Positions 1 to 11,967 are shown, counted from the stretch's first letter. The stretch: 64,000 bases of DNA from Eutreptiella sp. 'Long Island Sound 2002' (GCA_964036045.1 OZ038389.1:37581998-37645997); one strand, 5' to 3'. The notes: generated by a model not told the origin, from the sequence alone. Program-made: numbers and translations.

Positions 1-1645
1 CCCGTCCCCCCCAGGCCGGTGCGCCCGTTTCTCTGAAGAAGATGGCCCCCCATTGGCCTGGCAGAAGACTCCGAACACCCCCTCGGCAGGACTCCCCGTC
101 CCCCCCCGGCCGGTGCGCCCGGTTCTCTGAAGAAGATGGCCCCCCATTGGCCTTGCAGGAGACTCCGAACACCCCCTGGGCAGGACTCCCCGTCCCCCCC
201 AGGCCGGTGCGCCCGGTTCTCTGAAGAAGATGGCCCCCCATTGGCCTGGCAGGAGACTCCGAACACCCCCTGGGCAGGACTCCCCGTCCCCCCCAGGCCG
301 GTGCGCCCGGTTCTCCGAAGATATTGGCCCCCCATTGGCCTGGCAGGAGGCTCCGAACACCCCCTCGGCTGGACTCCCCGTCCCCCCCAGGCCGGTGCGC
401 CCGGTTCTCCGAAGAAGGTGGCCCCCCGTAGGCCTGGCAGGAGACTCCGAACACCCCCTGGGCAGGACTCCCCGTCCCCCCCAGGCCGGTGCGCCCGGTT
501 CTCTGAAGAAGATGGCCCCCGATTGGCCTGGCAGGAGACTCCGAACACCCCTTGGGCTGGACTCCCCGTCCCCCCCAGGCCAATGCGCCCGGTTCTCTGA
601 AGAAGGTGGCCCCCCATTGGCCTGGCAGGAGACTCCGAACACCCCCTGGGCAGGACTCCCCGTCCCCCCCAGGCCGGTGCGCCCGGTACTCTGAAGAAGG
701 TGGCCCCCCGTAGGCCTGGCAGGAGACTCCGAACACCCCTTGGGCTGGACTCCCCGTCCCCCCCAGGCCGGTGCGCCCGGTTCTCCGAAGATATTGGCCC
801 CCCATTGGCCTGGCAGGAGGCTCCGAACACCCCCTGGGCTGGACTCCCCGTCCCCCCCAGGCCGGTGCGCCCGGTTCTCTGAAGAAGGTGGCCCCCCGTA
901 GGCCTGGCAAGAGACTCCGAACACCCCTTGGGCTGGACTCCCCGTCCCCCCCAGGCCGGTGCGCCCGGTTCTCTGAAGAAGATGGCCCCCCATTGGCCTG
1001 GCAGGAGACTCCGAACACCCCCTGGGCAGGACTCCCCGTCCCCCCCAGGCCGGTGCGCCCGGTTCTCCGAAGATATTGGCCCCCCATTGGCCTGGCAGGA
1101 GGCTCTGAACACCCCCTGGGCAGGACTCCCCGTCCCCCCCGGGCCGGTGCGACCGGTTCTCCGAAGAAGATGGCCCCCCATTGGCCTGGCAGGAGACTCC
1201 GAACACCCCCTGGGCAGGACTCCCCGTCCCCCCCAGGCCGGTGCGCCCGGTTCTCTGAAGAAGATGGCCCCCCATTGGCCTGGCAGGAGACTCCGAACAC
1301 CCCCGGGGCTGGACTCCCCGTCCCCCCCAGGCCGGTGCGCCCGGTTCTCTGAAGAAGGTGGCCCCCCGTAGGCCTGGCAGGAGACTCCGAACACCCCCTG
1401 GGCAGGACTCCCCGTCCCCCCCAGGCCGGTGCGCCCGGTTCTCCGAAGAAGATGGCCCCCCATTGGCCTGGCAGGAGGCTCCGAACACCCCCTGGGCAGG
1501 ACTCCCCGTCCCCCCCAGGCCGGTGCGCCCGGTTCTCTGAAGAAGATGGCCCCCCATTGGCCTGGCAGGAGGCTCCGAACACCCCCTGGGCAGGACTCCC
1601 CGTCCCCCCCAGGCCAGTGCGCCCGGTTCTCTGAGGAAGGTGGCC
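1..1645. repeat. 94-bp GC-rich minisatellite array (array A)
   Basis: About 17.5 tandem copies of a 94-bp unit; for example the word GAAGATGGCCCCCCATTGG recurs at 133 and 227. The array is cut by the left window edge, so its true length is unknown. Units differ by a few substitutions (ATATTGGCC against AGATGGCC; CAGGAGGCT against CAGGAGACT). Plus-strand open frames of 60-200 codons here follow the repeat phase and are not evidence of a gene. Confidence 0.97.
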
Positions 1646-4228
1646 CGGTTCTACGCCCCCACAGGCCCTGCAGGACGCTCCGACCACCCCCTGGGCAGGA
1701 CTCCCCGTCCCCCCAGGCCGGTGGGCCCGGTTGTCCATCCCCGCAGGCCCCGCAGAAAACTCCGACCACCCCCTGGGCTGGACTCCCCATCCCCCCAGGC
1801 CGGTGTGCCCGGTTCTACGTCCCAACAGGCCCTGCAGGACGCTCCGACCACCCCTTGGGCAGGACTCCCCATCCCCCCAGGCCGGTGGGCCCGGTTGTCC
1901 ATCCCCGCAGGCCCTGCAGGAAACTCCGACCATCCCCTGGGCTGGACTCCCCATCCCCCCAGGCCGGTGTGCCCGGTTCTACGCCCCCACAGGCCCTGCA
2001 GGACGCTCCGACCACCCCCTGGGCAGGACTCCCCGTCCCCCCAGGCTGGTGGGCCCGGTTGTCCATCCCCGCAGGCCCTGCAGGAAACTCCGACCACCCC
2101 CTGGGCTGGACTCCCCATCCCCCCAGGCAGGTGTGCCCGGTTCTACCTCCCCACAGGCCCTGCAGGACACTCCGACCACCCCCTGGGCAGGACTCCCCGT
2201 CCCCCCGGGGCGGTGTGCCCGAATCTACCTCCCCACAGGCCCAGCGGGTGACTCCGACCAACCCCTGGGCAGGAATCCCCATCCCCCCAGGCCGGTGTGC
2301 CCGGTTCTACCTCCCCACAGGCCCTGCAGGACACTCCGACCACCCCCTGGGCAGGACTCCCCATCCCCCCAGGCCGGAGGGCCTGGTTGTCCACCCCCAC
2401 AGGCCCTGCAGGAAACTCCGACCACCCCCTGGGCTGGACTCCCCATCCCCGCAGGCCGGTGTGCCTGGTTCTACGCCCCCACAGGCCCTGCAGGACGCTC
2501 CGACCACCCCCTGGGCACAACTCCCCGTCCCCCAAGGCCGGTGTGCCCGAATCTACCTCCCCACAGGCCCAGCGATGCACTCCGACCACCCCCTGGGCAG
2601 GACTCCCCATCCCCCCAGGCCGGTGTGCCCGAATCTACCTCCCCACAGGCCCAGCGATGCACTCCGACCACCCCCTGGGCAGGACTCCCCATCCCCCCAG
2701 GCCGCTGTGCCCGGTTGTCCATCCCTGCAGACCCTGCACGACGCTCCGACCACCCCCTGGGCGGGACTCCCCATCCCCCCAGGCCGGTGGGCCCGGTTGC
2801 CCATCCCCGCAGGCCCTGCGGGAAACTCCGGCCACCCGCTGCGCTGGACTCCCCGTCCCCCCAGGCCGGAGGGCCCGGTTATCCATCCCCGCAGGCCCTG
2901 CAGGAAACTCCGACCACCCCCTGGGCTGGACTCCCCATCCCCCCAGGCCGGTGTGCCCGGTTCTACGTCCCCACAGGCCCTGCAGGACGCTCCGACCACC
3001 CCCTGGGCGGGACTCCCCATCCCCCCAGGCCGGTGGGCCCGGTTGTCCATCCCCGCAGGCCCTACGGGAAACTCCGGCCACCCGCTGCGCTGGACTCCCC
3101 GTCCCCCCAGGCCGGTGTGCCCGGTTGTCCATCCCCGCAGGCCCTGCAGGACACTCCGACCACCCCCTGGGCAGGACTCCCCATCCCCCCAGGCCGGTGT
3201 GCCCGGTTCTACGCCCCCACAGGCCCTGCAGGACGCTCCGACCACCCCCTGGGCAGGACTCCCCGTCCCCCCAGGCCGGTGGGCCCGGTTGTCCATCCCC
3301 GCGGGCCCTGCAGGAAACTCCGACCACCCCCTGGGCGGGACTCCCCATCCCCCCAGGCCGGTGTGCCCGGTTCTACGTCCCCACAGGCCCTGCAGGACGC
3401 TCCGACCACCCCTTGGGCAGGACTCCCCATCCCCCCAGGCCGGTGGGCCCGGTTGTCGATCCCCGCAGGCCCTGCAAGAAACTCCGACCACCCCCTGGGC
3501 TGGACTCCCCATCCCCCCAGGCCGGTGTGCCCGGTTCTACGTCCCCACAGGCCCTGCAGGACACTCCGACCACCCCCTAGGCAGGACTCCCCGTCCCCCC
3601 GGGGCGGTGTGCCCGAATCTACCTCCCCACAGGCCCAGCAGGACACTCCGACCACCCCCTGGGAAGGACTCCCCATCCCCCCAGGCCGGTGTGCCCGAAT
3701 CTACCTCCCCACAGGCCCTGCAGGACACTCCGACCACCCCCTGGGCAGGACTCCCCATCCCCCCAGGCCGGTGCGCCCGGCTGTCCATCCCCGCAGTCCC
3801 TGCAGGAAACTCCGACCACCCCCTGGGCTGGACTCCCCATACCCCAGGCCGGTGGGCCTCGTTCTACGTCCCCACAGGCCCTGCAGGACGCTCCGACCAC
3901 CCCCTGGGCAGGACTCCCCGTCCCCCCAAGCCGGTGTGCCCGAATCTACCTCCCCACAGGCCCAGGGATGCACTCCGACCACCCCCTGGGCAGGACTCCT
4001 CGTCCCCCCAGGCTGGTGTGCCCGAATCTACATCCCCACAGGCCCTGCAGGACGCTCCGACCACCCCCTGGGCAGGACTCGCCATCCCCCCAGGCCGGTG
4101 TGCCCGATTCTACCTCCCCGCAGGCTCTACGGGACGCTCCGACCACCCCCTGGGCAGGACTCCCCGTCCCCCAAGCTGGTGTACCCGGTTCTTCATCCCC
4201 ACAGGCCCTGCAGGACACTCCGACCACT
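1646..4228. repeat. 82-bp GC-rich minisatellite array (array B)
   Basis: About 31 tandem copies of an 82-bp unit that shares with array A the segment running from CTCCGAACACC/CTCCGACCACC through CCCCCTGGGCAGGACTCCCC to GCCCGGTTCT. The units look like array A units shortened by 12 bp and diverged in the spacer. Open frames up to 933 codons on the plus strand and about 320 on the minus strand arise because the unit lacks stop codons in several phases. Their translations are the three frames of one unit concatenated, with no recognisable domain. Confidence 0.96.
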
Positions 4229-7200
4229 AACCGCTGCCCACTGCCCCCAGGCAGTGAGGCAGTGCATTGCAAGAGTTCAACTGCCCACTGCCCCCAGGCA
4301 GTGAGGCAGTGCATTGCAGGAGTTGCACTGTCCACTGCCCCAGGGCAGTGAGGCAGTGCATTGCAGGAGTTGCACTGTCCGCTGCCCCCGAGCAGTGAGG
4401 CAGTGCATTGCAGGAGTTGCACTGCCCACTGCCCCAGGGCAGTCAGGCAGTGCATTGCAGGAGTTAGACTGCCCACTGCCCCAGGGCAGTGAGGCAGTGC
4501 ATTGCAGGAGTTGCACTGTCCACTGCCCCCAGGTAGTGAGGTAGTGCATTACAGGAGTTCCACTGCCCACTGCCCCAGGGCAGTGAGGCAGTGCATTGCA
4601 GGAGTTGCACTGTCCACTGCCCCCGGGCAGTGCGGCAGTGCATTGCAGGAGTTGCACTGCCCACTGCCCCCAGGCAGTGAGGCAGTGCATTGCAGGAGTT
4701 GCACTGCCCACCGCCCCAGGGCAGTGAGGCAGTGCATTGCAGGAGTTGCACTGCCCACTGCCCCCAGGCAGTGAGGCAGTGCGTTGCAGGAGTTGCACTG
4801 TCCACTGCCCCCAGGCGGTAAGGCGGTGCATTGCAGGAGTGGCACTGCCCACTGCCCCCAGGCAGTGCGGCAGTGCATTGCAGGAGTTGCACTGCCCACT
4901 GCTCCCAGGCAGTGAGGCAGTGCATTGCAGGTGTTGCACTGTCCACTGCCCCCAGGCAGTGCGGCACTGTATAGCAGGCGTTCTACTGTCCACTCCTCCC
5001 AGGTAGTGAGGCGGTGTATTGCGGGAGTTCCACTGCCCACTGCCCCCAGGCAGTGAGGCAGTGCATCGCAGGAGTTGCACTGCCCACTCCTCCCGGGCAG
5101 TGAGGCAGCGCATTGCAGGAGTTCCACTGTCCACTTCCCCCAGGCAGTGAGGCAGTGCATTGCAGGAATTGCACTGCCCACTGCCCCAAGGCAGTGAGGC
5201 AGTGCATTGCAGGAGCTGCACTGCCCACTGCCCCCAGGCAGTGCGGCAGTGGATTGCAGGAGTTGCATTGCCCACTGTTCCCAGGCAGTGAGGCAGTGCA
5301 TTGCAGGAGTTGCACTGCCCACTCCTCCCAGGCAGTGAGGCACTGCATTGCAGGAGTTGCACTGTCCACTGCCCCCAAGCAATGAGGCAGTGGATTGCAG
5401 GAGTTGCACTGCCCACTCCTCCCGGGCAGTGAGGCAGTGCATTGCAGGAGTTGCACTGTCCACTGCCCCCAGGCAGTGAGGCAGTGCATTGCAGGAGTTG
5501 CACTGCCCACTCCTCCCGGGCAGTGAGGCAGTGCATTGCAGGAGTTGCACTGTCCACTGCCCCCGGGCAGTGAGGCAGTGCATTGCAGGAGTTGCACTGC
5601 CCACTCCTCCCGGGCAGTGAGGCAGTGCATTGCAGGAGTTGCACTGTCCACTGCCCCCAGCCAGTGAGGCAGTGCATTGCAGGAGTTGCACTGCCCACTC
5701 CTCCCGGGCAGTGAGGCAGTGCATTGCACGAGTTGCACTGTCCACTGCCCCCAGGCAGTGAGGCAGTGCATTGCAGGAGTTGCACTGCCCACTCCTCCCG
5801 GGCAGTGAGGCAGTGCATTGCAGGAGTTGCACTGTCCACTGCCCCCAGGCAGTGAGGCAGTGCATTGCAGGAGTTGCACTGTCCACTGCCCCCAGGCAGT
5901 GAGGCAGTGCTTTGCAGGAGTTGCACTGCCCACTCCTCCCGGGCAGTGAGGCAGTGCATTGCAGGACTTGCACTGTCCACTGCCCCCAGGCAGTGAGGCA
6001 GTGCATTGCAGGAGTTGCACTGCCCACTCCTCCCGGGCAGTGAGGCAGTGCATTGCAGGAGTTGCACTGTCAACTGCCCCCAGACAGTGAGGCAGTGCAT
6101 TGCAGGAGTTGCACTGCCCACTCCTCCCGGGCAGTGAGGCAGTGCATTGCAGGAGTTGCATTGTCCACTACCCCCAGGCAGTGAGGCAGTGCATTGCAGG
6201 AGTTGCACTGCCCACTGTTCCCAGGCAGTGAGGCAGTGCATTGCAGGAGCTGCACTGTCCACTGCCCCCAGGCAGTGAGGCAGTGCATTACAGGAGTTGC
6301 ACTGTCCACTGCCCCCAGGCAATGAGGCAGTGCATTGCAGGAGCTGCACTGTCCACTGCCCCCAGGCAGTGAGGCAGTGCATTGCAGGAGTTGCGCTGCC
6401 CACTGCCCCCAGGCAGTGAGGCAGCGCATTGCAGGAGTTGCGCTGCCCACTGCCCCCAGGCAGTGGAGCAGAGCATTGCAGGAGTTGCACTGCCCACTGC
6501 CCCCAGGCAGTGAGGCAGTGCATTGCAGGAGTTGCACTGCCCACTCCTCCCGGGCAGTGAGGCAGTGCATTGCAGGAGTTGCACTGTCCACTGCCCCGAG
6601 GTAGTGAGGCAGTGCATTGCAGGAGTTGCACTGTCCACTGCCCCCAGGCAGTGAGGCAGTGCATTGCAGGAGTTGCACTGTCCACTGCCCCCAGGCAGTG
6701 AGGCAGTGCATTGCAGGAGTTGCACTGCCCATTCCTCCCGGGCAGTGAGGCAGTGCATTGCAGGAGTTGCACTGCCTGCTGCCCGAGGGCAGTGAGGCAG
6801 CGCATTGCAGGAGTTGCGCTGCCCACTGCCCCCAGGCAGTGGGGCAGAGCATTGCAGGACTTGCACTGCCCACTGCCCCCAGGCAGTGAGGCAGTGCATT
6901 GCAGGAGTGGCACTGCCCACTGCCCCCAGGCAGTGAGGCAGTGCATTGCAGGAGTTGCACTGCCCACTGCTCCCGGGCAGTGAGGCAGTGCATTGCAGGG
7001 GTTCAGCTGCCCACTGCCCCCGGGCAGTGAGGCAGTGCATTGCAGGTGTTGCAATGCCCACTGCCCCCAAGCAGTGCGGCAGTGTATGGCAGGAGTTGCG
7101 CTGCCCACTGCCCCCAGGCAGTGGGGCAGAGCATTGCAGGAGTTCCACTGCCCACTGCCCCCAGGCAGTGAGGCAGTGCATTGCAGGAGTTGCACTGGTT

Positions 7201-8975
7201 ACTGCCCGAGGGCAGTGAGGCAGTGCATTGCAGAAGTTGCACTGCCCATTGCCCCCAGGCACTGCGGCAGTGTATGGCAGGAGTTGCGCTGCCCGCTGCC
7301 CCCAGGCAGTGGGGCAGAGCATTGCAGGAGTTCCAATGCCCACTGCCCCCAGGCAGTGAGATAGGGCATTGCAGGAGTTGCGCTGCCCCCTGCCCCCAGC
7401 CAGTGAGGCAGTGCATTGCACCAATTCCACTGCCCAGTGCCCCCAGGCAGTGAGGCAGTGCATTGCAGGAGTTGCACTGCCTGCTGCCCGAGGGCAGTGA
7501 GGCAGTGCATTGCAGAAGTTGCACTGCCTACTGCCCCCAGGCAGTGCGGCAGTGTATGGCAGGAGTTCCACTGCCCACTGCCCCCAGGCAGTGAGACAGG
7601 GCATTGCAGGAGTTGCGCTGCCCCCTGCCCCCAGGCACTGGGGTAGAGCATTGCAGGAATTCCACTGCCCACTGCCCCCAGGCAGTGAGGCAGTGCATTG
7701 CAGGAGTTGCACTGCCTACTGCCCGAGGGCACTGAGGCAGTGCATTGCAGAAGTTGCACTGCCCACTGCCCCCAGGCACTGCGGCAGTGTATGGCAGGAG
7801 TTGCGCTCCCCGCTGCCCCCAGGCAGTGGGGCAGTGCATTGCAGGAGTTCCACTGCCCAGTGCCCCCAGGCAGTGAGATAGGGCATTGCAGGAGTCCCGC
7901 TGCCCCCTGCCCCCAGCCCGTGAGGCAGTGCATCGCAGGAATTCCACTGCCCACTGCCCCCGGGCAGTGAGGCAGTGCATTGCAGGAGTTGCACTGCCTG
8001 CTGCCCGAGGGCAGTGAGGCAGTGCATTGCAGGAGTTGCACTGCCTACTGCCCGAGGGCAGTGAGGCAGTGCATTGCAGGAGTTGCACTGCCCACTGCCC
8101 CCAGGCAGGGAGGCAGTGTATTGCAGGAGTTCCACTGCCCACTGCCCCAGGCAACGAGGCAGTGCGTCGCAGGATTTGCACTGCCCACTGCTCCCGGGCA
8201 GTGAGGCAGTACATTGCAGGAGTTCCACTGCCCACTGCCCCCAGGCAGTGAGGCAGTGCGTCGCAGGAGTTGCACTGCTCACTGCTCCCGGGCAGTGAGG
8301 CGGTGTTCTGCGGGAGTTACAGTGTCCACTGCCCCCAGGCAGTGAGGCAGTGCATTGCAGGAGTTGCGCTGCCCGCTGCCCCCAGGCAGTGGGGCAGAGC
8401 GTTGCAGGAGTTCCACTGCCCACTGCCCCCAGGCAGTGAGGCAGTGCATTGCAGGAGTTGCACTGCCTACTGCCCGAGGGCAGCGAGGCGGTGCATTGCA
8501 GGAGCTGCACTGCCCACTGCCCCCAGGCAGTGTGGCAGTGAATTGCAGGAGGTCCATTGCCCACTGCCCCGGGGCAGTGAGGCAGTGCATTGCAGGAGTT
8601 GGGCTGCACACTGCCCCCAGCCAGTGAGGCAGAGCATTGCAGGAGCTGCACTGCCCACTGCCCCGAGGGCAGTGAGGCAGTGCATTCCAGGAGTTGCACT
8701 GCCCACTGCCCCCGGGCAGCGAGGCAATGCATTGCAGGAGTTGCACTGCCTACTGCCCAAGGGCAGTGAGGCAGTGCATTGCAGGAGTTCCACTGCCCAC
8801 TGCCCCCAGCCAGTGGGGCAGTGCATTGCAGGAGTTGCACTGCCTACTGCCCAAGGGCAGTGAGGCAGTGCATTCCAGGAGTTGCACTGCCCACTGCCCC
8901 CGGGCAGTGAGGCAGTGCATTGCAGGAGTTGCACTGCCTACTGCCCAAGGGCAGTGAGGCAGTGCATTGCAGGAG
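4229..8975. repeat. 47-bp hairpin satellite array (array C)
   Basis: About 101 tandem copies of a 47-bp unit. Each unit holds arms TGCACTGCCCACTGCC and GGCAGTGAGGCAGTGCA around a 4-nt loop (CCCA), i.e. 16 paired bases with one bulged A, followed by a linker close to TTGCAGGAGT. Between about 5.4 and 6.2 kb two variants alternate (CCACTCCTCCCGGGCAG and CCACTGCCCCCAGGCAG), giving a 94-bp higher-order repeat. Near 7.2-8.0 kb similar variants recur at 235 bp (5 units) and 282 bp (6 units). The 972-codon minus-strand open frame is a by-product of a stop-free unit. Confidence 0.97.
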
Positions 8976-9580
8976 TGCTGGATACAACGTGCCTCCTGTG
9001 CGGGACACAGCCCGAGACGGCGCCCCACCTGTGGGCCTGCTCGGCTCAATCGCACGAGTGGGGGCCAGCCCGCCGGCGCCTTGCAGCGTGGCTCGACCAG
9101 AAGGTGGGGCCACGGGCGGCCCCAGTGCGTCACCAGCTGTGGGAACCGACTGTGCTGGAGCAGTGGGCGGCAGCCCTGCGGACCCCCTCCATGCAGCTGG
9201 CCCACAAGGAGTGTACGGGGCCCCACTCGCTGGGCACGGAGTTCGTCCGCCACGTCGTGGAGGAGTCCATACGGATCTGGTACGCCCACGCCAAGGCGCG
9301 TGCCACACTGCTGAAGGCCCGCCTGGGCCCGGGCAGCACGATGGCGTGGGCGTTGCAGGGGCTGCGCCTGCACCAGCAAGCAGAAAGGGAAGGGGTGCAG
9401 CGGGAGCTCCTGGATTACGCGCGGTCGCCAGAGGCGAACTCACCAGGTCTCCCCGACTCCCCCTCCCCCTGCCGAGGCCTACACACTTACGCACGGCGCG
9501 CACACAACACACACAGCCCAGCTCGTTTACCATTACCCGTGGGTAGACATCCCGGCCTTTTGCCTTTTGGTAACAGCGCC
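8976..9580 (+). pseudogene. 3' end of a LINE-type retrotransposon (RT C-terminal zinc region)
   Basis: Right after the last 47-bp unit the plus strand encodes a peptide starting with a C-x2-C-x8-H-x3-C motif (CLLCG...HLWAC). This is typical of the zinc-binding segment after the RT/RNase H part of many non-LTR retrotransposons (zf-RVT-like). About 130 more codons follow, with conserved-looking spacing (WYAHAKARATLL, MAWALQGLRLHQQA). No RT palm or endonuclease is present, so it is a 5'-truncated copy. The frame is open back into the satellite and forward into the tail, so the ends are set by where repeat sequence stops. The family match is by motif only. Confidence 0.55.
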
Positions 9581-9584
9581 TTCG

Positions 9585-9900
9585 GCACACCACACCACAC
9601 CACACGACACGACACCACACCACACCACACGACACCTCACCACACTCTGCCATACCATACCAAACCACACCACACCCCATTATATTACATTACATTACAT
9701 TACATTACATTACATTACATTACATTACATTACATTACATTACATTACATTACATTACATTACATTACATTACATTACATTACATCTTAGTACAAACCAT
9801 TAAACCAAACCATACCACACCACAACACACCACACCACACCACACCATACCATTCCACATCAACAACCCCACACAACACGCCACACCACGCCATGCCAAG
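9585..9900 (+). repeat. Pentanucleotide tail: (CCACA)n, (TTACA)n, (CCACA)n
   Basis: 9585-9680 is imperfect CCACA/CGACA repeat, 9681-9785 is about 20 near-perfect TTACA units, and 9810-9900 returns to CCACA-like repeat. The position directly after the LINE remnant suggests the (TTACA)n is its 3' tail, as some non-LTR elements end in short repeats rather than poly(A). The flanking CCACA could be a pre-existing microsatellite target. Confidence 0.85.
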
Positions 9901-9902
9901 CT

Positions 9903-10182
9903 AGGAGATCCACCGCCCACTGCCCCCTAGAGTGAGGTGGCATACCGCAGGGTTTCCAGTGCCCATTGCCCCCTACACTGTGGCAGTATACCGAGCAATT
10001 CCCCTGCCACTGCTCTCTGTAGTGAAGCAACACACCGCAAAAGTTCCACTGCCCAATGCCCCTTGCGGTTTGGCGGCATACTGCAAAAAATTCCATTGCC
10101 TGCTGCTCCCTGTAGTGCGTGCACAACAAGACTTCTAATGCAAATTGCCCCCTACAGTGTGGCAATATACCGCCACGGGGGC
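9903..10182 (+). repeat. Diverged relatives of the 47-bp hairpin unit
   Basis: About six degenerate units carrying the words TTCCACTGCCCAATGCC, CATTGCCCCCTACA and GTGGCAGTATACCG with near 47-bp spacing. The pattern 'CACTGCCCAYTGCCCC-CTR-CAGTGTGGCAGTATACCGC' parallels the array C monomer, but the hairpin arms are eroded. Confidence 0.75.
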
Positions 10183-10600
10183 CGTCGCTAGCCAATGTGT
10201 GACCCCCAGGGGTGTGTGACTGTTTTGCCCCCCCCGCCCATTCATTGATCCAAACCCAGTACCTTTCAGTCAGGCACCTCCAAGCGCGCAAACACACAAA
10301 GCTAAAAAGACGCACTGTGACCAGTCAAAGCTCGTGATTGTTTTGCTGCACTGCAGCACTTCCAAAGCAGTACTGAATGTTGCCTTGATTTCGCCCAAAG
10401 GCTACCAAATGTCTCTTAGGCTGCCTTGGGTCTGCTCTCTCTCCCCCCTGTGGAACCCGGTTACCCACGCGTGGTCAGTGAAGTGCTCTTAGTAACCGTG
10501 CATGCAAAACGGGTTATGCCTTTATCCACTGGCCCACAAATAGTGTCCCTTACCCTTGTTACAAACCACAAACATATGTATAGAGAAGGGAAGGGAGGGG
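10183..10600. other. No gene recognised
   Basis: Unique-looking sequence of mixed composition between the diverged 47-bp units and the zinc-finger remnant. I see no conserved domain and no repeat structure. Confidence 0.5.
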
Positions 10601-10607
10601 AGGGGCC

Positions 10608-10839
10608 TCAAGCATCGGAATCATCCTCCCACTCATCGTGTGCCCTCTTGCCGGTACTCTTGGGGCGAGCATGCTTCTTTGGCCAGGCTACTTGCAATCT
10701 TATGGCCCGGCAGGCTGCTGGCCCATCAGACATGGATTCCGATGGCACATAGTCACTCGTGCCAGACGGGGCACTACTACTGGAGGATGCACTCGTACTG
10801 GAGGAGGCATTGGTGGTAAAGCTGCTGCTACTACTATTG

Positions 10840-10870
<31 letters not shown>

Positions 10871-11939
10871 CCTGGTTTGGCCTAGAGAGAAGAGCAGGGA
10901 GAACAGTGGGCAGGGCCGGTGGCGCAGCAGGCTTCGCCTTCGGTGGCAATGGGGGCCAGAAATTGCCAAAGGCTTGCAACACTTTTGTTTTCTCCTTGCT
11001 GCACACGGCATAGTCAATGGACACACCGGGGTGCGCTTGTGCCATGTGGTGTGGCATGGCGTAGGTGCAATGCCATTTTTGGCAATCAAGCACCTTGTAG
11101 CGAACCGGCAGGTTGGTGCTAGGGTTCATCGCTGCTGGGGGCAGCCAGGCAAGCGTCGTCACGTTGATCACGTTTTTTGTGCAGGAGTTCGCTCAGTTGT
11201 TGCACACCCAATCGCAAATAACCACTCATTGGCGTGGCATCCATGGCATACTCAATGACCTTCTTCATTGCTTCTGAGTCCTTCAACTCCGCGCAGTGCT
11301 CGCAACACTTTTCCCCATCGCACATTGTGCCATCACACGCAAGAAAGAATACCACATTGTGACCCGGCAGCCAACTGATGGGCGGGCAGTTTGGGACCCC
11401 CCTGGAGTGTGTATCGCAAATGGATACAACTTGTAAAATGTTTCTGGTGTGAGTTCCTTCGGGCAAAATCCCGGACATGTAGCAAACCTGCCGTCATCGA
11501 CCTCCACCATAACATCATCTGTGGGCCCGACACATGGGTCAGCGTCCGCAACCGGGGGCGAATTATTCTCCTCCTCAAAAGCGAAATCGCTCGGCACGGC
11601 TTGCGCCCTTTCAGCTATGAAATTTTGGCTTGGAATGTGCAAGCGCGCCTCCCTACACGCCGGAGATTCATGATGTTACTTGAGTTGGAATGCCTTCGGA
11701 CGCTCCAAGTTGCACCCGCAATCGCATTCGTAATCTTGCCAATGGTCACTCTCCTACATTCGCTTCTTGTGGGTCTTGCCTTGAAAGTGTGCTTGAATAG
11801 CCTGATCCGTGACAGACCATAACACGATTCCGCACTCACAATCGTTCTGCGTGTGGCAAGGCATTGTCTGATATGTCTGAAGCACCATGAAGGAAAAACG
11901 GACACGAAAGAAACACGTTACACATGTATGCATGCGCAC
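10608..11939 (-). pseudogene. Frame-broken zinc-finger-like gene remnant with Ser-rich tail
   Basis: Overlapping minus-strand frames together look like one decayed or multi-exon gene. The 5' part (11754-11939) ends with a U1-like finger, CECG...H-x5-H followed by KKR. The middle (11283-11642) holds a cysteine-containing segment (FATCPGFCPKELTP). The next frame (11119-11478) continues with C-x-x-C-x-x-C residues (GEKCCEHCAEL). The last (10608-11171) carries a C-x4-C...H-x4-H-like motif (LDCQKWHC...HHMAQAH), then a long Ser run encoded by an (ACT)n trinucleotide repeat at about 10839-10870 and an acidic end (EWEDDSDA). Frames change at about 11.40 and 11.16 kb, which could be introns or frameshifts. 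Function not recognised. Confidence 0.35.
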
Positions 11940-11967
11940 TCCACAAAGTCAAGCATCCCAATTTTCA

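Noticed and set aside
1429-4304. Pro-rich open frames of 850-930 codons on the plus strand of arrays A and B
   Set aside because: They are the phases of the 82/94-bp unit in tandem; all three frames and parts of the opposite strand are open, so openness reflects unit composition.
4983-8840. Many further Cys-rich minus-strand frames in the 47-bp array
   Set aside because: Same peptide period in every frame, no start context or terminal unique domain; treated as satellite.
4229-8975. CRISPR-like array (regular repeats of about 47 bp)
   Set aside because: Units are directly adjacent with no unique spacers, and the context is eukaryotic.
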